A program made the position numbers and the translations under genes. From Euglena gracilis (Eukaryota > Euglenida > Euglenophyceae > Euglenales), in the NCBI GenBank assembly GCA_039621445.1, contig CP154954.1:31272012-31336011 (forward strand): 64,000 nucleotides of DNA. Direction: 5' to 3'. Below, in pieces: positions 55,826 to 64,000 of this stretch; within the stretch, counting starts at the first letter, position 1, and each line of letters begins with the position of its first letter. The notes under the pieces are model-generated. The model was not told where the DNA came from, did not search any database, and worked only from the letters and a program-made list of their open reading frames with translations.

Positions 55826-56070
55826 TCAGAAAGTTTTTGCGCATTAGGACTTCCCTGCCTATTGTCGGACCCTACGATCCCTGATCGCCAGATCCGCGAC
55901 AGTAAATTAGGTATTGGCACTGTCCATCCCCTGTTCTGCAGTGTATTTTTCACGAAAGGAAGTACACCAATATGGGGGGGGGGGGTGGTACACCAAGCAC
56001 TGGAATACGTTTGGAAAGGTTATCTTGAAGTTGAAGAATTGGTGATACCATTCATGAACACCTGGAGCCG

Positions 56071-58116
56071 ATGATCAAGTTGGAAGTTCAAGTTCCAAAA
56101 CAAAAAACCTGCTGTCCAGTTCGAGATCAGAACACTACTAGCTGGCTGTTTGACTTGCAGACGAAATTTGACAAGAAGATGATGATCCTTAAATTGGTTC
56201 TGCTGCTGTTCACCTTCACCAGCTCTTGGCAGGTGAATTCCCCCTCTCCCTCTCTCCCCTCCTGCCCCCCCTCCTGTCACTGCACTCCCTGGGCCAGTGT
56301 TGTCCTTACACGTTTTACAGTGTTGTACTTACAGTGTTGTACTTACCTTGCTTTTCCTTCCCCCAACAAAATCATTTTACAGCACATCCACACCCAGCGA
56401 CCCAACATTCACCCACAAATCTTTCATCATCCAAATTTCTCCCCCACACCCCCCTTCCCCATTTCACTGCCAAATGCCCCCCTCCTTTCACTTCCACATC
56501 TGGGACATTCCTCCACCACTACCAGTGGAATCTTACCAACCACTGTTGCAAAAAATCTCCCCTTCCCATTTTCACACCTTCCCCCCCAACATTCCTGCGC
56601 CATTTGCCATACCCATCCCCTTGTCCCATGTGTTCCCCCGGGGACCTTGGGTACACTTTCTCCCCATTCCTCCCAAACCCAAAAATTTTTCTGGGGTTCT
56701 CCTTCCCTAAACACCACCACATGGCAAACATGGGCCTCTCTGGTTCTGACTGCAAAAAAGACAAACCCCACACACCTCCCTGAACCTTTCCAGGCAAAGC
56801 CCTACACTTTCCCGAACAAAAAATGGATTCTTCTCTGCGGTGACATTCAGCCCAACCCCGGGCCAGTGTCTTCAGCCAACTGCCCTTTTCCAACACCTAT
56901 CCGCCGGCAACTGACACCTTGGGCGTGGTCACGAGGCACCTGGGACGTCTTCCCCCGGCAGGACAAGTACCAGCCCACAACCTTGGTGCACTGTCCACCC
57001 TCACATGGGACAACCTGGCGCTTCCCCTCGGCCTACGCTGCTGCCCGGCCGCACCAACCCCCCGCACGCAATCATGGCTGCTCACCCCTTCAACAACTCT
57101 TCCCTTCCAAGGTATCTAGGCCCGCCGCCCCCTCTCCCCGAATGACATTTGGCCTACCACCGCACTCACTACCCCAGCCGGCTGCATCCCCACGGACGTC
57201 TACCCTTCGCCGCCTCTCGAAAAGTCAAGAAGACGAGAACGACCATCCACCCTCCCGCAATACACTGTGGGGCCTAGCCGGTCGTTTGTCAAAGCTTAAC
57301 CTCCCCCATCCAATATCCAGGAAGTGTATGTACCATATACTCCGGATCATGTTCAATGTCCTCCTAGATCTCCAAACAGCATCGCTTCTGCACCTTACCA
57401 TGGGTCGCCTTATCTCTCTCCTCCTCTCCGTCCTCTCCCTCAACTGGCTTCTTATACTCACCCTGAAATATTACAACAATGCCACCTGTGCTCCCCCCTC
57501 ACAAGAACTTGCAGAACGCGGGCTTGGACAACGCGGCTCCTATCCCATCCCGACCCATATTTGGGACACTGTTGTCCCCCCCAGCCTCATCCACACCCTC
57601 CGCTACCATTCACCACCACCATCTCTTCAGCGACGCCCCTCCCCACTCACTTTTGTCCTTCTCCACTCTTTGGCACGGGACAAGTTCCTTCTTCCCCTGC
57701 CAATATCTTCGGGGGACTTCCACCCCTCCTCCAACATGGCGTCTTTTATCCACCCCAAAAATAGCAGTAAAGTCAGCTTTATTGCCGATTTGCGCTGGGC
57801 GAACGCATTCTCCAACCCTCCACCCTTCCACCTCCCCTCCCTTCCCCAAATCTCCCACACCATTTCCAAATTTCCCCCTGGCACACTGTGGGCTGCCACC
57901 ATCGACCTCACCAATTTCTTTTGGAGTCTCGAACTTCCTCCTTCCGCCAAGCACGCCTTCCGCACCTCCTCCTTCTACTTCCCTTGCCTTCCCTTCGGGT
58001 GGAACATCCCCCATACTAGCCCAACTTACCCTTCAAGACCTTATCAAGCAGGCTGTTTCCTCCCTCCCTTCGACGTACACCAACGGAACACACTTCTTCA
58101 TCTTCACCTACTGTGA
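56071..58116 (+). CDS. Retroelement polyprotein: 2A-like motif and RT start
   Basis: A continuous 681-codon frame. A second Met (about residue 37) begins MMILKLVLLLFTFTSSW, hydrophobic like a signal or anchor. Residues 50-250 are rich in Pro, His, Ser and Thr. LLCGDIQPNPGP ends at residue 265. A hydrophobic stretch near residues 430-470 (LISLLLSVLSLNWLLILTL) could be membrane-embedded. RT motif A, WAATIDLTNFFWSLELPP, lies at about 606-623 and LPFGW at about 641-645. The frame then departs from the RT, which continues in the next frame. KS..VPTQ..TWLG downstream resembles DIRS-type RTs; FVDAT in the RNase H-like part also recalls pararetroviral enzymes. No protease or tyrosine recombinase was seen. 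The start codon choice is uncertain. Confidence 0.6.
   Translation: MIKLEVQVPKQKTCCPVRDQNTTSWLFDLQTKFDKKMMILKLVLLLFTFTSSWQVNSPSPSLPSCPPSCHCTPWASVVLTRFTVLYLQCCTYLAFPSPNKIILQHIHTQRPNIHPQIFHHPNFSPTPPFPISLPNAPLLSLPHLGHSSTTTSGILPTTVAKNLPFPFSHLPPQHSCAICHTHPLVPCVPPGTLGTLSPHSSQTQKFFWGSPSLNTTTWQTWASLVLTAKKTNPTHLPEPFQAKPYTFPNKKWILLCGDIQPNPGPVSSANCPFPTPIRRQLTPWAWSRGTWDVFPRQDKYQPTTLVHCPPSHGTTWRFPSAYAAARPHQPPARNHGCSPLQQLFPSKVSRPAAPSPRMTFGLPPHSLPQPAASPRTSTLRRLSKSQEDENDHPPSRNTLWGLAGRLSKLNLPHPISRKCMYHILRIMFNVLLDLQTASLLHLTMGRLISLLLSVLSLNWLLILTLKYYNNATCAPPSQELAERGLGQRGSYPIPTHIWDTVVPPSLIHTLRYHSPPPSLQRRPSPLTFVLLHSLARDKFLLPLPISSGDFHPSSNMASFIHPKNSSKVSFIADLRWANAFSNPPPFHLPSLPQISHTISKFPPGTLWAATIDLTNFFWSLELPPSAKHAFRTSSFYFPCLPFGWNIPHTSPTYPSRPYQAGCFLPPFDVHQRNTLLHLHLL
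56842..56865 (+). other. 2A-like motif (copy B)
   Basis: DIQPNPGP after LLCG, identical to 9821-9844. It would separate the N-terminal 264 residues from the RT-bearing part if active. Confidence 0.6.
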
Positions 58117-58345
58117 CGACATTCTCGTCCTTGCCCCATCGTACTCCCTCTGCAACCTCGTGACCGGCACCATCACATCTACCCTTCTCTCAAATAACCT
58201 CCTCATCTCCCCCAAATCCTCCCTTGTGCCGACACAAGAAATCACTTGGCTAGGCAAGGTCTTCAACCTTTGCAACCGGACCATCCAAAACACCCTTCCC
58301 ACATCCCAAAGGGCTCTTGGAGGAGCCCAGATAACCGTGGTGTAA
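58010..58345 (+). CDS. RT continuation in the next frame (YCDD)
   Basis: The frame reads PILAQLTLQDLIKQAVSSLP, then FIFTYCDDILVLAPS (YCDD at 58109-58120), then LISPKSSLVPTQEITWLGKV. Joining it to LPFGWNIP of the upstream frame needs a +1 step at the CCCCC run near 58008-58012. YCDD replaces the usual Y(V/M/L)DD. The frame ends at a TAA after an insertion starting near 58330. Confidence 0.7.
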   Translation, partial: PILAQLTLQDLIKQAVSSLPSTYTNGTHFFIFTYCDDILVLAPSYSLCNLVTGTITSTLLSNNLLISPKSSLVPTQEITWLGKVFNLCNRTIQNTLPTSQRALGGAQITVV

Positions 58346-58956
58346 CCGCGGTGTAACTGCGGTGTAACCGCGGTGAGAACAAGAACAAGAGGGGTGTACC
58401 CCTCGCAACCCCCGCGACCCCCACATGGAGGGTTTCCGCATCCCAGTAGGAGCCAAAAAATGGCACCTAATTAGGAATTAGCACCCAAATTAGGAATCAA
58501 AATTGCCAAAATGTGTGATAAATTCCTAATTGGATCTATTTTTGGACACAAAAGTTCTAAAAGTAGGTCATATCTGACGTTGTGTGTGAGGTCACACAGG
58601 TCACACGTGACCCGTCAAAACTGCCACGCCCCCCCCCCGACCCCCCCCCCCGCGACGTTCAGCGAGAAGGGTTAAACTGTTTGCAAGAACCTTAACCCTA
58701 ACTCGACTCCTTCAAATAACCTCATAATGACCCGTTTCTGGCCTCAAGAGAACTGACTTGGCGTTTTTAGAAGTGGGTCATTTAGCAAAGGAGTAAACCC
58801 CCCCACCCCCCCCCCCGTTTTTTTCGGGTGGTCTTACTTTGGGGGGATTTCCCATTTTGCCGACGCCCCCGAAACTCTGCCTCCACCACCTTGCAAGGCA
58901 CCTTGCCCACGTAACCGCGGTGTAACCGCGGTGTAACCGCGGTGATAACCGCGGTG
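58330..58956. mobile_element. 627-bp insertion with GTAACCGCGGT arrays at both ends
   Basis: About four GTAACCGCGGT units lie at 58331-58375 and again at 58911-58956. Outside them, GGAGGAGCCCA and TGGGCTCCTCC are inverted. The interior contains CCTAATTAGGAATTAG words and C-tracts. It interrupts the RT element between the RT and the RNase H-like part. Confidence 0.65.
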
Positions 58957-59013
58957 TGGGCTCCTCCCTTGCCCTATGCCTCCTCTGCGCCTATATTCCC
59001 CTACATCCTCGTG

Positions 59014-59257
59014 TACCATCCACCCCCCCCCCATTATGTACCTCCCCCCGGGAGGCCGAAATTGGGGGGAGGTACACAATGGGGGGGAGGTACACAATGG
59101 GGGGGGGGCGAGGTATACAATGGGGGCCATGCCTACGGATGGCCGGGCGAGGTGCATTCCCCTTGGGCTAGGTGCATACTGCCCCCCCCCATTATGTACC
59201 TCCCCCCCAGGGGGTACACAATGGGGGGGGGTACATAATGGGGGGGGGTGGATGGTA
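59014..59257. mobile_element. 244-bp G/C-tract inverted-repeat element, ATTATGTACC core
   Basis: The ends are TACCATCCACCCCCCCCCC then ATTATGTACC, and GGTACATAAT then GGGGGGGGGTGGATGGTA. Several internal GGTACACAATGGGG words are present. It lies inside the RT element, and the frame happens to read through it. Confidence 0.7.
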
Positions 59258-59616
59258 ATCGACCGCCTCACCGGTTACATGCTGTGGTTCCACAGGCCAC
59301 ACCGTGGAACAACCCTGTTCCTCCGGGGATGGTACTTGACAAAGTACACAATTGGCCGGCTCGACCACGCCTTTCCAAAACTCCGAAGGGCCCTCTTCCA
59401 CCTCCTCTTACAAGGCCTCACACCCTGGACCGCTTTCGACCCAATCCCACCTCCCCTCTTCAACCCCCTCATCTTCGTTGACGCCACCATCACAACTGAA
59501 GGCTGCCAAATCGGTCTTTACTGCCCCACCGTCGGATGCCGAATCCAACGAATCCCCTGCCCAGCCATATCCCAACAACGTGCCGAGCTGCGCAAATCCC
59601 TTGTGAAACCCAACTG
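59258..59616 (+). CDS. RNase H-like end of the RT element
   Basis: The frame reads DRLTGYMLWFHRPHRGTTLF, RALFHLLLQGLTPWTAFDPI, then NPLIFVDATITTEGCQIGLY and ISQQRAEL. A FVDAT Asp followed about 45 residues later by an AEL Glu matches the first two acidic residues of RNase H in RT polyproteins. The frame ends 15 bases after the satellite begins (KSLVKPN is satellite-derived), so the C-terminus is lost. The assignment is by pattern only. Confidence 0.5.
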
Positions 59617-62600
59617 ATTTGGGGGGCAAAACCCTTTTGTTGCTCAACTGTTCGAGGGCCCCAAAATAACAAAATCCCTTGTGTTACCCACCCGTTTTGG
59701 GGTCCAAAACCTTTGGTTGACCAACTGGGTCGAGGGCCCCCACGGTAAAGGTCCCCAAAGGTCGCTATGGTCGACCCCCCCCGAGGCTGTGGGGTGGGTG
59801 GCGACCCTAGAAACCCTTGTGGGCCGACCCTAGGGTCGACTTAGGGTCGGCCCACACCACACACCACCTCCCCCCCCCCCTACAACCCTAGGGTCGACTT
59901 AGGGTCCCCCACCCTCCCACCCCCCCCAAAAAAAAAAAAGGAAATTTTCGGGCAAACCCTTTGTTGCCCAACTGTTCGAGGGCCCCAAAATAACAAAATC
60001 CCTTGTGTTACCCACCCGTTTTGGGGGCAAATCCCTTTTGTTGCCCAACTGTTCGAGGGCCCCAAAATAACAAAATCCCTTGTGTTACCCACCCGTTTTG
60101 GGGGCAAATCCCTTTTGTTGCCCAACTGTTCGAGGGCCCCAAAATAACAAAATCCCTTGTGTTACCCACCCGTTTTGGGGGGCAAATCCCTTGTGAAACC
60201 CAACAGATTTGGGGGGGCAAAAAACTTTTGTTGCCCAACTGTTCGAGGGCCCCAAAATAACAAAATCCCTTGTGTTACCCACCCGTTTTGGGGGCAAATC
60301 CCTTGTGTTGCCCAACTGTTCGAGGGCCCCAAAATAACAAAATCCCTTGTGTTACCCACCCGTTTTGAGGGGCAAATCCCTTGTGAAACCCAACTGATTT
60401 GGGGGGCAAAACCCTTTTGTTGCCCAACTGTTCGAAAGCCCCAAAATAACAAAATCCCTTGTGTTACCCACCCGTTTTGGGGGCAAATCCCTTTTGTTGC
60501 CCAACTGTTCGAGGGCCCCAAACTACAATCCCTTGTGTAACCAAGCTGATTTGGGGGGCAAATCCCTTTGTTACCCAACTGTTCGAGGGTCCCAAAATAA
60601 CAAAATCCCTTGTGTTACCCACCCGTTTTGGGGGGCAAATCCCTTTTGTTGCCCAACTGTTCGAGGGCCCCAAAATAACAAAATCCCTTGTGTTACCCAC
60701 CCGTTTTGGGGGCAAATCCCTTTTGTTGCCCAACTGTTCGAGGGCCCAAAATAACAAAATCCCTTGTGTTACCCACCGTTTTGGGGGGGAAAATCCCTTT
60801 TGTTGCCCAACTGTTCGAGGGCAAAACCCCCTGTGTTACCCCGTTTTTGGGGGGCAAATCCCTTGTGTACCCAACTGATTTGGGGGGCAAAACCCTTTTG
60901 TTGCCCAACTGTTCGAGGGGCCCCAAAATAACAAAACCCTTGTGTTACCCACCCATTTCGGGGGACAAATCCCTTTTGTTGCCAAACTGTTCGAGGGCCC
61001 CAAAATAACAAAATCCCTTGTGTTACCCACCCGTTTTGGAAGCAAATCCCTTGTGAAACCCAACTGATTTGGGGGGCAAAACCCTTTTGTTGCCCAACTG
61101 TTCGAGGGTCCCAAAATAACAAAATCCCTTGTGTTACCCACCCGTTTTGGTGGCAAATCCCTTTTGTTGCCCAACTGTTCGAGGGCCCCAAAATAACAAA
61201 ATCCCTTGTGTTACCCACCCGTTTTGGTGGCAAATCCCTTTTGTTGCCCAACTGTTCGAGGGCCCCAAAATAACAAAATCCCTTGTGTTACCCACCCGTT
61301 TTGGGGGAAAAATCCTTGTTTTTCCCAACTTTTAGAAGGAACCAAAATAACAAAATCCATTGTGTTACCCACCCATTTCGGGGGACAAATCCCTTTTGTT
61401 GCCCAACTGTTCGAGGGCCCCAAAATAACAAAATCCCTTGTGTTACCCACCCGTTTTGAGGGGCAAATCCCTTGTGAAACCCAACTGATTTGGGGGGCAA
61501 AACCCTTTTGTTGCCCAACTGTTCGAGGGTCCCAAAATAACAAAATCCCTTGTGTTACCCACCCGTTTTGAGGGGCAAATCCCTTTTGTTGCCCAACTGT
61601 TCGAGGGCCCCAAAATAACAAAATCCCTTGTGTTACCCACCCGTTTTGGGGGCAAATCCCTTGTGTTCCCCAAATGTTCGAGGGCCCCAAAATAACAAAA
61701 TCCCTTGTGTTACCCACCCATTTCGGGGGCCAAATCCCTTTTGTTGCCCAACTGTTCGAGGGCCCCAAAATAACAAAATCCCTTGTGTTACCCACCCGTT
61801 TTGTGGGCAAATCCCTTGTGTTCCCCAACTGTTCGAGGGCCCCAAAATAACAAAATCCCTTGTGTTACCCACCCATTTCGGGGGACAAATCCCTTTTGTT
61901 GCCCAACTGTTCGAGGGCCCCAAAATAACAAAATCCCTTGTGTTACCCGGCAAATCCCTTGTGAAACCCAACTGATTTGGGGGGCAAAACCCTTTTGTTG
62001 CCCAACTGTTCGCGGGCCCCAAAATAACAAAATCCCTTGTGTTACCCACCCGATTGGGGGATCAAATCCCTTTTGTTGCCCAACTGTTCGAGGGCCCCAA
62101 AATAACAAAATCCCTTGTGGTACCCACGGTTTGAGGCAACCACTCCTTGTGAACCCAACTGATTTGGGGGGCAAATCCCTTTTGTGCCCCAATGTTCGAG
62201 GGCCCCAAATAACAAAATCCCTTGTGTTACCCACCACTTTGGGGGGCAAATCCCTTGTTGCCCAAACTGTTCGAGGGCCCCAAAATAACAAATCCCTTGT
62301 GTTACCCACCCGTTTTGGTGGCAAATCCCTTTTGTTGCCCAACTGTTCGAGGGCCCCAAAATAACAAAATCCCTTGTGTTACCCACCCGTTTCTGTTCGA
62401 GGGCCCCAAAATAACAAATCCCTTGTGTTACCCACCCGTTTTGGGGGCAAAACCCTGTTGTTGCCCAACTGTTCGAGGGTCCCAAAATAACAAAATCCCT
62501 TGTGTTACCCACCCATTTCGGGGGACAAATCCCTTTTGTTGCCCAACTGTTCGAGGGCCCCAAAATAACAAAATCCCTTGTGTTACCCACCCGTTTTGAG

Positions 62601-64000
62601 GGGCAAATCCCTTGTGAAACCCAACTGATTTGGGGGGCAAAACCCTTTTGTTGCCCAACTGTTCGAGGGTCCCAAAATAACAAAATCCCTTGTGTTACCC
62701 ACCCGTTTTGGTGGCAAATCCCTTTTGTTGCCCAACTGTTCGAGGGCCCCAAAATAACAAAATCCCTTGTGTTACCCACCCGTTTTGGGGGCAAATCCCT
62801 TGTGAAACCCAACTGATTTGGGGGGCAAAACCCTTTTGTTGCCCAACTGTTCGAGGGTCCCAAAATAACAAAATCCCTTGTGTTACCCACCCGTTTTGGT
62901 GGCAAATCCCTTTTGTTGCCCAACTGTTCGAGGGCCCCAAAATAACAAAATCCCTTGTGTTACCCACCCGTTTTGGTGGCAACTCCCTTTTGTTGCCCAA
63001 CTGTTCGAGGGCCCCAAAATAACAAAATCCCTTGTGTTACCCACCCGTTTTGGTGGCAAATCCCTTTTGTTGCCCAACTGTTCGAGGGCCCCAAAATAAC
63101 AAAATCCCTTGTGTTACCCACCCGTTTTGGTGGCAAATCCCTTTTGTTGCCCAACTGTTCGAGGGCCCCAAAATAACAAAATCCCTTGTGTTACCCACCC
63201 GTTTTGGGGGCAAAACCCTTTTGTTGCCCAACTGTTCGAGGGCCCCAAAATAACAAAATCCCTTGTGTTACCCACCCATTTCGGGGGACAAATCCCTTTT
63301 GTTGCCCAACTGTTCGAGGGCCCCAAAATAACAAAATCCCTTGTGTTACCCACCCGTTTTGAGGGGCAAATCCCTTGTGAAACCCAACTGATTTGGGGGG
63401 CAAAACCCTTTTGTTGCCCAACTGTTCGAGGGTCCCAAAATAACAAAATCCCTTGTGTTACCCACCCGTTTTGGTGGCAAATCCCTTTTGTTGCCCAACT
63501 GTTCGAGGGCCCCAAAATAACAAAATCCCTTGTGTTACCCACCCGTTTTGGGGGCAAATCCCTTGTGTTCCCCAAATGTTCGAGGGCCCCAAACTAACAA
63601 AATCCCTTGTGTTACCCACCCATTTCGGGGGACAAATCCCTTTTGTTGCCCAACTGTTCGAGGGCCCCAAAATAACAAAATCCCCTGTGTTACCCACCCA
63701 TTTTGAGGGGCAAATCCCTTGTGAAACCCAGCTGATTTGGGGGGCAAAACCCTTTTGTTGCCCAACTGTTCGAGGGTCCCAAAATAACAAAATCCCTTGT
63801 GTTACCCACCCGTTTTGGGGGACAAATCCCTTTTGTTGCCCAATTGTTCGAGGGTCCCAAAATAACAAAATCCCTTGTGTTACCCACCCGTTTTGAGGGG
63901 CAAATCCCTTGTGAAACCCAACTGATTTGGGGGGCAAAACCCTTTTGTTGCCCAACTGTTCGAGGGTCCCAAAATAACAAAATCCCTTGTGTTACCCACC
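59593..64000. repeat. 77-bp satellite array with higher-order variants
   Basis: The unit contains CCCTTTTGTTGCCCAACTGT, TCGAGGGCCCCAAAATAACA and CCCTTGTGTTACCCACCCGT. Successive units at 62878, 62955, 63032 and 63109 are exactly 77 bp apart. Three kinds of junction (TTTTGGTGGC, CATTTCGGGGGAC, and TTTTGAGGGGC with an extra CTTGTGAAACCCAACTGATT block) recur in order. A 205-bp interruption at about 59747-59952 carries CCCTAGGGTCGAC words. Long frames open on both strands are by-products. The array continues past the window. Confidence 0.97.

Larger units (their letters stand above)
46906..58187. repeat. Copy B of the 11-kb duplicated block
   Basis: Direct-orientation counterpart of 1-11171. The sequence continues past 58187, where copy A is cut by the gap, so the right boundary of the duplication is not known. 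Confidence 0.93.

Noticed and set aside
59593-64000. Many long open frames on both strands, up to 293 codons
   Set aside because: They are translations of the 77-bp satellite; the same text recurs in every frame and has no domain.
59953-64000. Regular repeats resembling a CRISPR array
   Set aside because: Units are contiguous 77-bp copies without unique spacers, in a eukaryotic sequence.

Overview
The window is nuclear DNA of an intron-rich eukaryote. The one host gene I recognise is a CYP71/PPWD1-type WD40-cyclophilin on the minus strand between about 11.26 and 31.55 kb. Its exons have GT..AG borders and compatible phases. Wording such as IDFGRRLAVEKELE, DESGHFLIYATLLGIK and SRREPEE is closer to plant CYP71 than to animal PPWD1 as I remember them, so I infer a large-genome member of the green lineage, perhaps a streptophyte alga. 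The species is not established.

Layout: (1) 1-11171 is copy A of a transposon-rich block. It holds an RLE-type non-LTR retrotransposon on the minus strand, a second fragment of that class, a tandem GGCCTTTGCAGGCC array, a hAT-like MITE, a PHD-like zinc-finger ORF, and a DIRS-like or pararetrovirus-like reverse-transcriptase element on the plus strand that has a 2A-like motif. It ends at a 13-base assembly gap (11172-11184). (2) 11185-31552 is the 3'-truncated CYP71/PPWD1 gene. Its introns hold microsatellites, a hAT remnant with 10-bp arrays, G/C-tract elements and foldbacks. (3) 31553-46905 has no intact gene. It holds a broken hAT transposase interrupted by a (GT)n tract, other hAT derivatives, inverted-repeat elements and many dispersed repeats bounded by poly-G/poly-C or poly-A/poly-T. 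(4) 46906-58187 is copy B, near-identical and in direct orientation, 46.9 kb downstream. (5) 58188-59620 continues the reverse-transcriptase element beyond the point lost in copy A. It carries two inverted-repeat insertions and ends in an RNase H-like segment. (6) 59593-64000 is a satellite with a basic period of 77 bp and higher-order variants, running off the window.

Most of the sequence records nested insertions. Several can be ordered because the flanking duplications survive: a 431-bp MITE entered the LINE reading frame before the 11-kb block was duplicated, and the 485-bp hAT MITE also predates the duplication. The LINE would be one open frame but for this MITE and two in-frame TAG codons present in both copies. 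I saw no tRNA, rRNA or CRISPR array. All recognition is by eye; no search or alignment was run.
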